Translations under genes and position numbers: made by a program
Notes under the pieces: generated by a model
Seen by the model: only the letters and a program-made list of their open reading frames with translations
What the model was told of the DNA's origin: nothing
Database searches by the model: none
NCBI RefSeq assembly: GCF_021228125.1
Contig: NZ_JAJQQS010000010.1
Location: forward strand, 186,001-250,000
Direction: 5' to 3'
Source of the DNA: Streptomyces albireticuli
GTDB taxonomy: Bacteria > Actinomycetota > Actinomycetes > Streptomycetales > Streptomycetaceae
DNA length: 64,000 nt
Shown: positions 50,601 through 59,600 of the stretch, one piece after another
How the letters are laid out: each line of letters begins with the position of its first letter
Position numbering within the stretch: position 1 is the stretch's first letter

Positions 50601-53600
50601 GGAGGGAGTGGCCGCCGAGGTCGAAGAAGCTGTCCTCGGCGCCGACCGTGTCGAGGCCGAGGATCTCGGCGAAGAGGCCGCAGAGCATCTCCTCGGCCGG
50701 GGTGCGCGGGGGCCGTGAGGCGGTGGCGGTGACGGCGGTGAGGTCCGGGGCGGGCAGGGCCTTGCGGTCGGTCTTGCCGTGCGCGGTCAGCGGCAGGGCG
50801 GGCAGGACCGTCACGGCGGCGGGGACCATATAGCCGGGCAGCAGGCCGGTCAGATGGGCGCGGACCGTCGCCGGGTCGGTGGCGCCGGTGACGTAGCCGC
50901 ACAGCTGGGGCCGCCCGGCGGGGTCGTGGGCCAGGGCGGCGACGGCGCCGGTGACGCCGGGCGCGCCGCGCAGGGCCGCCTCGATCTCGCCGAGCTCGAC
51001 GCGGTGGCCCCGCACCTTGATCTGGAAGTCGCGGCGGCCGAGGAACTCCAGCTGCCCGTCGGCCCGCCACCGCACCTGGTCGCCGGTGCGGTACATGCGC
51101 TCGCCGGGGGCCGGGGCGTAGGGGTCGGCCACGAACACGGCGGCGGTGCGCACCGGGTCGGAAACATAGCCGCGGCCGACGCCGCGGCCGGCGACGTACA
51201 GCTCGCCGGGGACGCCGACGGGCACCGGGCGCAGCGCCTCGTCCAGGACGTAGAGGCGGGTGTTGCGCACGGGCTTGCCGATGGGGGTGCGGGCGCCGGT
51301 CACCGGGCCGGTGAGGACGGCGTGGGTCACGTCGTCGGAGCACTCGGTGGGGCCGTAGGCGTTGACGACCGGAACGCCCGGGTAGCGGGCGAACCAGCGG
51401 TCGCACAGCTCGGGCGGCAGCTCCTCGCCGGTGAGCATCAGCAGGCGGAGGTCCGGGAGGCCGGGGGCGCGCAGTCCGGCGTCCCAGGCGTCGAGGGCGG
51501 TGCGCAGCAGGGAGGGGACGACCTCCAGGACGGTGACGTCCTCGTCCTCCACGACGCCGAACAGGGCCTCGGGGTCGGCGGCCGTGGCGTGGTCGACGAC
51601 GCGGGCGCGGCCGCCGATGGCCAGCGGGGCGAGCATCTGCCAGACGGCGACGTCGAAGGTGAGCGGGGCGTTCTGGACGACGGAGTCCTCGGCGGTCAGC
51701 CTGAGGTCGGCGACCTTCGCGGAGAGGTGGTTGGCCATGCCGCCGCGGTGGACCATGGCGCCCTTCGGGCGGCCGGTCGAACCGGATGTGAAGATCACGT
51801 AGGCGAGGTCCAGCGGGGACGCCGGGGCCACCTCCCAGGGCCGCGGCCGGTCGTCGTCGGCGGCGCGCAGCGGCAGCACCGTCACCTCGGCACCGGACGC
51901 GGCCACCACCCGTGCGGCCAGGGGCTCCAGCCCCTCCTCCACCAGCAGGACGCGTACCCCGCCGTCGGCGACCACGCCACCGGAGCGGCCGGCGGGGGCC
52001 GCGGGGTCCAGCGGGACGAACGCGCCCGCGGCGCCCAGCACGCCGAGGACGCCCGCGACGAAGCCGGTGCCGGGACCGGCCAGCAGACCGGTCACCCGGC
52101 CGCGCTCCCACTCCGGGAGCTCCCGCAGCCGGGCCGTCACCCCGGCGGCGCGCGTGGCCAGGGCCGCGTAGCTCGTCTCGCCGGAGCCGTCGACCACGGC
52201 GACGTGGCCGGGCCGGGCCTCCGCGAGTTCGCGGACGCACTCCACCACATCGCCCACGCCGCCCTCACGGGCGGTGTCGTTCCAGCCCTCCAGGACGTCG
52301 TGGCGCTCCCGGGCGGACAGCACCTCCAGGCGGCCCACGGGCGCGCCCGGCTCGGCGACGGCCTGCTCCAGGACGCGTGTCAGACGGGCGGCCAGCGCCA
52401 CGGCCGTCGGGTGGTCGAACAGTTCGGCGGCGTAGTCCAGGGTGCCGTCCAGGCCGGCCGGGGCGCCGTCCGCGCCCAGCCGCTCGGCGAGGGCGAAGGA
52501 CAGGTCGAAGCGGCAGGTGCCGGTGGACACCCGCTCCGGCCGGGCGCGCAGGCCGGGGAAGGCGTACCCGGCCTGCTCGTGCCGGAGCAGCAGCGCCACC
52601 TGGAAGAGGGGGTGGCGGGCGGCGGAGGGGGCCGGGGCGAGGGCCGCGACCAGGTGCTCGTAGGGCACGTCCTGGTGCCCGTACGCCTCCTGCGCGCGCT
52701 CCCGCACCCGGCCCAGCAGCTCGGTGAAGGTGGGGTCGCCCGATATGTCGGTGCGCAGGACGAGGGTGTTGGCGAAGAGGCCGACCAGGCCGTCCAGGGC
52801 CTCGTCCGGCCGCCCGGCCACGTCGAAGCCGACGGGGATGTCCTCGCCGGCGCCCATGCGGGAGAGCAGCGCCGCGAGACCGGCCTGGAGGACCAGGAAC
52901 AGGGTCGTGCCGTGCTCGCGGGCGACCCGTCGCAGGCCGGCGTGCAGCTCGGGGCCGAGCGCGAAGGACACGTGCCCGCCGCGGTAGGAGGCGACGGCCG
53001 GCCGCGGCCTGTCGTGGGGCAGCGCCAGTTCCTCCGGCGCGCCGTCCAGCGCCTGCCGCCAGTAGGCGCCCTGGCGGGCCGGCAGTCCGTCGGGGTCGCC
53101 CTCGGCGCCGAGCAGTTCGCGCTGCCACAGCGTGTAGTCGGCGTACTGGACGGGCAGTTCGGCCCAGTCCGGTGCCGCGCCCTCGCGCCGGGCCGCGTAG
53201 GCGGTCGACAGGTCGCGGGCCAGCGGGCCCAGCGACCAGCCGTCGCCCGCGATCCGGTGCAGGGTGACGACGAGGACGTGCCGCCGCTCCGCGAGCCGCA
53301 GGAGCGTGGCCCGCAGGGGCGGTTCGCAGGACAGGTCGAACGCGTACCGTGCCGCGTTCCCGGCCTCCGCCGCCAGGTCGTCCTCGGAGACGGGCACGGT
53401 CTTCATGCCCGGCCACGCCTCGACCGGGTCCAGGACCCGCTGCCGGGGGACGCCCGCGGTCTCGGGGAAGACGGTCCGCAGGCTCTCGTGCCGGCCGATC
53501 ACGTCGCGGAGGGCCGCCTCCAGGGCGTCGGTGTCCAGTTCTCCCGTCAGCCGGAGCGCGAAGGGGAGGTTGTACGTGGCGCCGGGGCCCTCCAGCTTGT

Positions 53601-53643
53601 GCAGGAACCACAGCCGCTGCTGCGCGAACGACAACGGGATCAT
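44656..53643 (-). CDS. NRPS, C*-A-T-C-A(nMT)-T-C
   Basis: A 2995-residue synthetase. The ATG at 53643 overlaps the upstream gene's TGA and has AGAAGGAGA ahead. Domains by residue: C1 1-450, whose active site reads LHRIAGDG (His129, Arg130 in place of the catalytic His; Arg codon 53254-53256); A1 ~460-965; T1 near 1009 (GGHSL); C2 ~1060-1500 with HHVAGDG near 1190; A2 ~1530-2440, interrupted after core A8 by an N-methyltransferase (~1975-2390, VLEIGVGAGLLL); T2 near 2478; terminal C3 ~2540-2980 with HHIAGDG near 2666. By-eye codes: A1 DVWEMTADDK, unassigned, acidic, possibly Dap; A2 DAWTVAAVCK, close to GrsA Phe, so N-methyl-Phe-type. No TE; C3 either releases the chain or passes it to a protein outside the window. 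Confidence 0.95.
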   Translation of the reverse strand: MIPLSFAQQRLWFLHKLEGPGATYNLPFALRLTGELDTDALEAALRDVIGRHESLRTVFPETAGVPRQRVLDPVEAWPGMKTVPVSEDDLAAEAGNAARYAFDLSCEPPLRATLLRLAERRHVLVVTLHRIAGDGWSLGPLARDLSTAYAARREGAAPDWAELPVQYADYTLWQRELLGAEGDPDGLPARQGAYWRQALDGAPEELALPHDRPRPAVASYRGGHVSFALGPELHAGLRRVAREHGTTLFLVLQAGLAALLSRMGAGEDIPVGFDVAGRPDEALDGLVGLFANTLVLRTDISGDPTFTELLGRVRERAQEAYGHQDVPYEHLVAALAPAPSAARHPLFQVALLLRHEQAGYAFPGLRARPERVSTGTCRFDLSFALAERLGADGAPAGLDGTLDYAAELFDHPTAVALAARLTRVLEQAVAEPGAPVGRLEVLSARERHDVLEGWNDTAREGGVGDVVECVRELAEARPGHVAVVDGSGETSYAALATRAAGVTARLRELPEWERGRVTGLLAGPGTGFVAGVLGVLGAAGAFVPLDPAAPAGRSGGVVADGGVRVLLVEEGLEPLAARVVAASGAEVTVLPLRAADDDRPRPWEVAPASPLDLAYVIFTSGSTGRPKGAMVHRGGMANHLSAKVADLRLTAEDSVVQNAPLTFDVAVWQMLAPLAIGGRARVVDHATAADPEALFGVVEDEDVTVLEVVPSLLRTALDAWDAGLRAPGLPDLRLLMLTGEELPPELCDRWFARYPGVPVVNAYGPTECSDDVTHAVLTGPVTGARTPIGKPVRNTRLYVLDEALRPVPVGVPGELYVAGRGVGRGYVSDPVRTAAVFVADPYAPAPGERMYRTGDQVRWRADGQLEFLGRRDFQIKVRGHRVELGEIEAALRGAPGVTGAVAALAHDPAGRPQLCGYVTGATDPATVRAHLTGLLPGYMVPAAVTVLPALPLTAHGKTDRKALPAPDLTAVTATASRPPRTPAEEMLCGLFAEILGLDTVGAEDSFFDLGGHSLLATRLASRVRTAFGAELPVRDVFEAPTPAGLATRLDAAAAARPALARRPRPEPLPLSYAQRRLWFLHKLEGPGATYNMPVALRLSGELDVPALEAALRDVTGRHESLRTVFPETGGVPRQLVLDPADAWPGLTAVPVPEDGLAAEIAAAARHGFDLSCEPPVRTTLLRVSEREHVLLFVLHHVAGDGWSLGPLTRDLSEAYRARRAGHGPGWAELPVQYADYTLWQRELLGAEDDPDSAMSRQVAYWRDELAGAPGELALPYDRPRPAVASHQGGYVPFEVGPELHEGLCRVAREHGATPFMVLQAGLAALLSRLGAGEDVPVGFGVAGRLDDALDGLVGFFVNTLVLRADLSGAPTFAELLGRVRRSALAAYAHQDVPFEHLVETLAPERSAARHPLFQVALVLQNNRRAELDLPGLRTRMEWAGTGTSRLDLFFSLDEREDAEGRPAGLDGFVEYATELFDRATVEGLTGRLLRVLEQAVADPGTPVGELDPLSARDRHDVLVGWNDTAVAPPGPATLPVLFEAQVARAPGAVAVDHDGEETTYAELDARAGLLARRLTAAGVGREDLVALALPRSTELVVAVLGVLKAGAAYLPVDPGYPEARIRFMLSDAAPKLLLTDRPTARTLPDTGVDRWLLDDPAAPGAPQAPVRPPRPGDPAYVIYTSGSTGRPKGVVVPHTGLPGLAAAQAAHLAVDATSRVLQLASPSFDASVWDLLMALAAGGTLVLPGTDGPLAGEALAETLAARRVTHLTITPSALEAVPPGAESTHPTPRTVVTAGETCPAPLVARWAPGRLMVNAYGPTEATVCATMSGPLSAAATGTGPVPIGRPVAGSRAYVLDDRLRPVPPGVTGDLYLAGPGLARGYLGRPGLTAGRFVACPFGAPGERMYRTGDLAAWTPGGQLVFRGRADEQVKVRGHRVELGEVEARLREHPSVARAAVVAREETPGDVRLVAYVVPAAGAHTAGGELVGEWRDIHDQVYAAAGPAPWGEDFRGWHSTYDGGPIPLEHMREWRDATVARITELRPRRVLEIGVGAGLLLSRLAAHCETYWGTDFSPAAVARLTAHVAADPGLAEKVELRCRPADDVDGLPADFFDTIVINSVAQYFPGAGYLSEVLGKCLGLLAPGGAVYVGDVRNPRTRRALQAGVAGHRPADDAPGQDGTDPATALDLAVDAEPELLVAPEYFTALAAADDRVSGVDIRLKRGLHHNELTRHRYEAVLRKASGTATEDAPLPVDGLEELPWDRLVTDGPGADGVAALAARLATGGTGVRVTGVPNGRVLAEFSALAALGRPGDPPATPVRGPGADPEALCRLGEALGLRPVATWSPARHDTFDIAFLPAGTTGPVAAYTAPEADPDPAAHVSTPLRARGHHDPATGVPALKRHLAEALPAFMVPAAYVTLDELPMTANGKLDRKALPEPAHTTAPAGRAARTPVEELLCGAFADVLGLASVGTEDSFFDLGGHSLLATRLVSRIRSALGAELTLRDLFGAPTVAELAGRVAERRAAARPAPGPYARPERLPLSPGQDRTLRIGLGNAASSALKNMPIALRLAGDTDRAALEAALTDVVHRHEALRTLFPGPDGDRYQRVLPPEDARVTLPVVDTTEAALADRVRDAAHHAFDLRNEPPFRAVLFRVAEREHVLVLVWHHIAGDGWSVGVLLGDLAAAYAARRAGTGDRREPLALQYADYTLWLRDLLGDASDPDSLAARGHAFWNETLAGLPVEATLPLDRARPDDPTHRGATVPFEIAPDVHRGLRKLAAEQDATLFMVLHTALATALTLSGAGTDIPVGTSIAGRVDEGLDDLVGLFTNYLVLRLDTSDDPAFTDLLRRARETDFAAYEHQEHPFTAMVDACDPPRHPGRHPLFQTMLVLQNYAGSALELPGLTVEPVPVDHVSARIDLSLLLTEAPGAEGLSGHVEYADELYDRETVERFCAVLTDVLKAAGDHPELPIGLMSPAAATAARRPTAATPEGDQL

Positions 53644-56600
53644 GAAGCATCTCCTTCTCGGAACATCCTGCGGAGGGCCGGTCGCGCGGGTACGGCCGCG
53701 CGGGCCGGCCGGGTCGCCAGCGCCGCCAGCGCCGCGGGGGTCGGCGCCTCGAACACCTCCCGCGTCGACAGCTCCACGCCGAGGGCGCGGCCGGCCCGGC
53801 CTGCGAGCCGGGCGGCCCGGAGCGAGTCGCCGCCCAGGGTGAAGAAGTCGTCGTGGGGTCCGACGTGGCCGAGCCCCAGGGTTTCGGCGAAGAGGGCGCA
53901 CAGCGCCGTCCGCGCGTCCGCCTCCCCGGCGGACGGTGCCGCGTCGCCGACGCGCCCGTCCGGTGCGTGCGCCACGCGCTCCAGTTGTGCGCACCAGGCG
54001 TCGAGCAGTCCTCGGGCGGTCGTCGCGTCGAAGCGGTTGGCGTCGTACTTGAGGAAGAGCCGGAAGCCGTCGGTCTCCTGGAAGACCTCCGCCTCCAGTT
54101 CGAACTCGCCTTCCTGGCGGACGCCTTCGAACGTCCGCAGGCCGAGCTCGCCGGGGACCGTCGCCGGGTCCTCGGCGAACAGCGCCGCCTCTTCGAAGTT
54201 CTGGTACGAGAGGCTGGTGCGGACCAGCGGGGACCGGGTTCCGTCACGCCGCACGTCGAGCGCGCGGACGATCGCCGGGAACGGGTAGGCGCCGTGTTCG
54301 AGGCCGCCCATCACCGCCCGGCGCACCGAGGTGAGGAGGTCCCCGTAGGTGTCGCCGCCGTCGACGGCGCAGCGGATGGGCAGCAGGTTCACGAAGTGGC
54401 CGACGACGTCGCGGAAGCGGGCGTCGGGCCGGCCGGCGGCCGGGAGGCCGACGACGAGGTCGGACTCCCCCGTCACCCGGTGCAGGAACGCCATGTACGA
54501 GGCGAGGAAGACCACGGCCGGGCCGGCCCGGCGCTCACGGGCGCGGGCGGTGAGCGCCGCGGACAGCTCGGGCGTGAGTTTCGCGGTGACCTCCTCGCCG
54601 CGCGGCGTGGCCGCCGGGTCGAAGGGACGGTCGCCGGGCAGGGCGAGCGCCCGCCGGGGGGCGCGCAGCTCGTGGGTCCAGTAGGCGAGGTGCGCCTCGC
54701 CCTCGGGTCCGGCGAGCATCGCGGCCTCCCAGGCCGTGAACTCGGCGTACCGGGCCGCCCCTTCGGGCGTCTCCGGGTCCCCTCCGGACCGCACGGCGGC
54801 GCGGTACGCCTCGGTCAGCGAGCGGACGAGGAGCCCTGCCGAGATCCCGTCGACGACGATGTGGTGCGCCGTCAGCAGCAGGACGCGGCACGCCTCCTCG
54901 GTGCCGTCCGGCGTCACGAAGGTCATGAGGTGGGCGCGGACGAGGGGCCCGGCCGCGAGGTCGAAGGGGGCGGTCACCTTCTCCCGCACCCGGGCGGCCC
55001 GCTCGGCGTGCGATTCCGCGACGAGCTCGGCGCGGGCGAACGGGATGCGGCGCGACCCGTCGGTCTCCATGTACGGCACGCCGTCGTCCTCGCGGAAGAC
55101 CGCGCCGAGCACGGGGTGCCTGGCGGTCAGTGAGCGGACGGCCGCTTCCAGCGCGCGCTCGTCGAGCTCGCCGCGCACCTCGAAGGCGAGGGGGACGTGG
55201 TAGGCCGTGGTGTCCGGGGAGATCCGCTGGGTGAGCCAGAGCCCCAGCTGGGCCTGGGAGAGACCCGACCGCTCGGGGCCGGGCAGGTGCGCGGGCCCGT
55301 CCGCGGGCTCGGGCGTCTCCTCCTCCGGGGCGGGCAGCAGGCTCGTGACGAGCGCCTCGACCCGGGCGGTGCCGGTGCCGAGGAAGTGCTCGGCGAGTTC
55401 CTCGACGCTCTCCACGTCGAAGAGGAGCGTGGTCGGCACCTCGCCGAGGTCCTCGCGCAGGGCGTTGGTGAGCTGGAGGACGAGGATGGAGTCCATGCCG
55501 TAGTCGGCGAGGGGCACCGACGGGTCGATCTTGTCGGCGGGGATCCTCAGCGTGGCGGCCGCCTTGTCGCGGAGGTAACCGGCCAGGGCCTCGGCGCGGG
55601 AGCCTGCGGCGGCGGGGTTGTCCGTACCGGCTCGGGCGCGGGAGCCCTCGGTGGCGGGGCCACCGTCCGAACCGATCTCGGCGCGCGTGCCCGCGGCAGC
55701 GGCGGGGTTGTCCGCACCGGCTCGGGCGCGGGAGCCCTCGGTGGCGGGGCCACCGTCCGAACCGGCCTCGGCGCGCGTGCCCGCGGCAGCGGCGGGGTTG
55801 TCCGCACCGGCTCGGGCGCGGAAGCCCTCGGTGGCGGGGCGACCGTCCGAACCGGCCTCGGCGCGCGTGCCCGTGGCAGCGGCGGGGTCGTCCGCACCGG
55901 CTCGGGGACCGGCGTCCGCGGGGGCGGGGCCACTTCCCGAACCGGGCTCCGTACGCGTGCCCGCGGCGGCGGGACCCGCCGTGACAGGGCCGGTTCCCGA
56001 ACCGGCCTCCGCGCGACCGCCCGCCGCGGTGGCGGGACCGTCCGCACCGGCTCGGGCGCCGGAGCCCCCGGGGGCGGGGCGGCTGACCGTGGCCGCCGCG
56101 GCACGCGTGCCGGTCGTGCTCTCCGTGACGGTTCGCGTCGCGGCGTTCTCGTGGTTCTCCGGGGCGGGCGCGGGGGCGCGTACCGCCTCCGGTGCCGGCG
56201 TCGCGGTCTCCACGCGGGAGGGCTTCGGGGCCGCGCCGCCGCGCGGCGCACCCGCCGCTCCGGGCGTACGGCGCACGACCCGCTGCCGGGCGATGCCGTC
56301 GCTCCGGGCGGCGATGATCTGCTGGCCGAGCGCACGCGCCTCCGGCAGGACCATGACGACCGACGGGAAGCCCTCGCCCTCCAGCACCTCGCGCCAGCTC
56401 TCGGGCGACAGCGCGGGCGAGCCGGGCACGCGCAGCGCGGTGTCCTCGAAGAGCCACCAGCCTTCCAGCAGCCCGAAGGTGAGGTGTCCGAAGATCTCGA
56501 ACGCCGAGAGCTCGTTCAGGAGGAGCCAGCCCCCGTCCCGGAGGGCGGCCTTCGCGTTGCGGAGGGTGTTCCGGGTGTCGCGGGTGGCGTGCAGGACGTT

Positions 56601-59600
56601 GGCGGCGATGACGAGGTCGTAGCTTCCGGGGTCGATCCCCTGGCCCGCGAGGGGCTGTTCGGCGTCCAGCCGGGCGCACGTCAGGTACGGCGCGCCGGGC
56701 CCGTACTCGGCGCGCGCGTGGTTCAGGAACGCCTGCGACAGGTCGGTGTAGGTGTACGTCTCGATGTGTCCGGCATAGGGGCGCAGCGCGGTGAACATCC
56801 CGGCGCTGGTCCCTCCGGTGCCGGCGCCGATCTCCAGGACGCGCAGCCGCACGCCCGGTTCCGCGGCCAGCCGCTCGGCGACGATCGCGACGGCGGCGTC
56901 GCACAGGGCGCGGTTGTAGGTGTCCGCCACCTTGTTGTTCCGGTAACAGCCCTCGACGAGTTCGACGGAGCCGCGCGGGAACATGACGTCCGTGGGCCGG
57001 ACCGCGCCGGTGAGGATGCCGGGCAGGGCGCGGAGCATGGTGTCGACGAGCTCCAGCTCGGCCTTCCGGTCGGGTTCGGCCGACCAGGCCGCCCGGCGCT
57101 CGTCCCACTCTCGGGTGACCTCGTCGAGCGAGGGGGCCGAGGCGGGCACGGCGCGGAGCGAGTGCTCCAGCCAGGGGGTGTAGCGCTCGTGGATGCCCGC
57201 GCGGACGCGGAGCGCCGTGACGTCGGTGTGCGTGTCGCCGGGGCCGGGGGCGGCGCCGAGGGCGTCGAGGTGGGCGCGGAGCATCCTGGCGAGGAGCGGG
57301 TCCCGCTCCTCGGCCCGCCACGCGGCGACGGCGTCCAGGGTCTCGCGGTCGGCCGGTTCGAGGGGCCGGGCCGTGACCACGCCGGGGTCGACCGGGGAGG
57401 GGTCGCGCGGGTAGACGGTGGCGCGGGTGGCCGGGTCGACGGCCTCCAGCACGCCGGGCTTCGTCATCTTGACGAAGCTCAGCTGGTCCTGCGGGCCGGT
57501 GAGGAGGGTGTCGAGGGCCGCCATGGCCTCGGGGGGCTCGATCGAGAGGAGTCCCGAGCGGGTCATGCGCTCCCGGTAGAAGTCGGAGGTGACGCTGCCG
57601 AGGCTCCCCCACCAGCCCCAATTCATCACCTTGACGGGGAAGGACCGGTGCCGGGACAGGAAGTGGGCGTAGGAGTCGCCGAAGGTGCAGCCGGCCGCGT
57701 AGTTGGCCTGGCCCGCCGCGGTGGCGAAGGACTGGATGGAGGAGAAGAACAGGGCGAAGTCGAGCGGCTCGGCCGCGAAGACCTCGGCCATGGCGACGGT
57801 CGCGTCGACCTTCGCGGCGAGGCTCGCGCGGAACGTGGCCTCGTCCATGGTGGCCAGGGTCTGGTCGCGGAGGACGAGCGCCGCCTGGACGACGCCGTGG
57901 ATCCGGCCGTGCCGGGCCGTGATCTCGGCGTGGGCGCGGCGGAGGGCGGCGGGGTCCGTGGCGTCGGCGCGGAGGTAGCTCACCTCGCCGGGGATGCCGC
58001 GCAGCTTCGCGTCGACGGAGGCGTCGTGCGGGCGGCGGCCGAGCCATACGACCTTCGCGCGGTGGTGCTCGACGACGTGCCGGGTCCACGCCGTGCCGAG
58101 GCCGCCCGCGCCGCCGATCACGACGTAGACGCCGCCCTCGCGGTACGGGGCCGCGGGCCGGGGGCCGGCCTCGCAGGGGGCGAGCCGGCGGGCGAGCCAC
58201 TGGCCGGCGCGCCGGACCCAGGTGTCGCCGCCCGAGTGGGCGGGGAGGGCCGTGAGATCCGCGGGCCAGTCGGTGCCGTCGAGGTCGACGCGCCGGACCG
58301 TCCAGTGGGTGTATTCGCGGCCGAGCGAGCCGAACAGGCCGTGCAGGCCGGCGTGGGCGGGGTGGACGTCCTCGTGCGCGTGGGTGGCGAGGGCGCGGTG
58401 GGTCACCAGGGTGATGCCGAGGGGGCGCGCGTCGTGCCCGGTGCGCACCAGGGCCTTGACCATGCGGAAGGCGGCGATGACGCCTTCCTCCTGGGCGGTG
58501 ACGAAGCCGGCGGCGTCGTCCGGCGCGAGCTCGGTGCCGGGGGCGAGCCACAGGAGGTGGTCGACCGGGCCCGCGGCCTCGACGGCGCGGGCGACCTCGT
58601 CGGCCGGGGCGCCGGGCGCGAGGCTCCAGTGCTCGGCCAGCGGGTGGGCGACGGTGAGCGCGGCGCGCTGCTCGGCGGTGCCCCCGACGACGAGGACGCG
58701 CTGCCTGCGGCACGGCACGGCGGCCCCGAGCGTCCCGGCGGGGAGGGCGTCCCAGACGGGTGTGTGGAGCGCGGGCACCGGTTCGGCGACGCGGCGGGAG
58801 GCGTAGCCGGTCATCCGGACGTGGACCTCTCCGTCGGCGCCGAGGAGGTCGATGTCGAGCCGGCTGAGCGGACTCACCTCCGCGCTGTCGTCCGCGACGC
58901 GGACGACGGCCCACATCGAGGCCGCGCAGGGCGCGTACAGCTCCAGCTGTCCGAGCGCGAAGGGCACCGTGGTGTCCCGGGGCGAACCGTCGCCGGTGAG
59001 GTGCAGCGCGATCGACGCCTGGACGGCCGAGTCCATCAGGGACGGGTGCAGGACGTAGGGGGCGCCGGCGGGCCCGGCCGCGGCCGGCACGGTGAGCCGG
59101 GCGAGGACCACTCCCCGGCCGACGTAGGCCTCGTCGATGGCGCGGAGGGTGTCCCCGTGCCGGATGCCCATGGCGTGGAGGGCCTCGGCGACGCGCGCGG
59201 CGGGCACCGCCGTCGGGCAGTCCGCCCGCAGGGCCGCGAGGTCGACGCGCGCCGGGCGCGGTGCGCCGGAGGCGGCGACGGTGCCCTCGCTGTAGACGAC
59301 GGGCTCGGCGGCCCGCGAGGCGACCTGGAAGGTGAGGGCGCCGTCGGCCGCGGGCCGCACCAGGACGTCGACGTCCTGGGGGCCGTCCTCGACGTCGAGC
59401 GGCCGTACCCAGGTGACGTTCCGCACGCGCAGCGGCGTGGTGGCGTCGGCGCCGAGGGCGCGGGCCGCGGTCTCGCGCGCCATCTCCAGGTGGGCGACGC
59501 CGGGCAGGATCCGCCGGCCGTGCACCGTGTGGTCGCGGAGGAAGGCCTCCGCGCCGGTGAGGGTGGTCGTGGCGCGCAGCGCGCCGGGCTCGCCGGGCAC

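Noticed and set aside
44218..50718. A 2166-codon open frame on the plus strand, antisense to the NRPS
   Set aside because: It mirrors the codon bias of the NRPS on the opposite strand, has no domain motifs, and its composition is Gly/Arg/Val-rich noise typical of shadow frames in high-GC DNA.
53720..54100. Lost or frameshifted A domain between the final C and T of the PKS-NRPS
   Set aside because: Only about 25 residues separate C and T and the frame is uninterrupted, so there is no remnant to recover.
55600..56080. Possible CRISPR array or mobile element in the PKS gene
   Set aside because: The 90-bp units are direct, in frame and coding, with no spacers or inverted ends.
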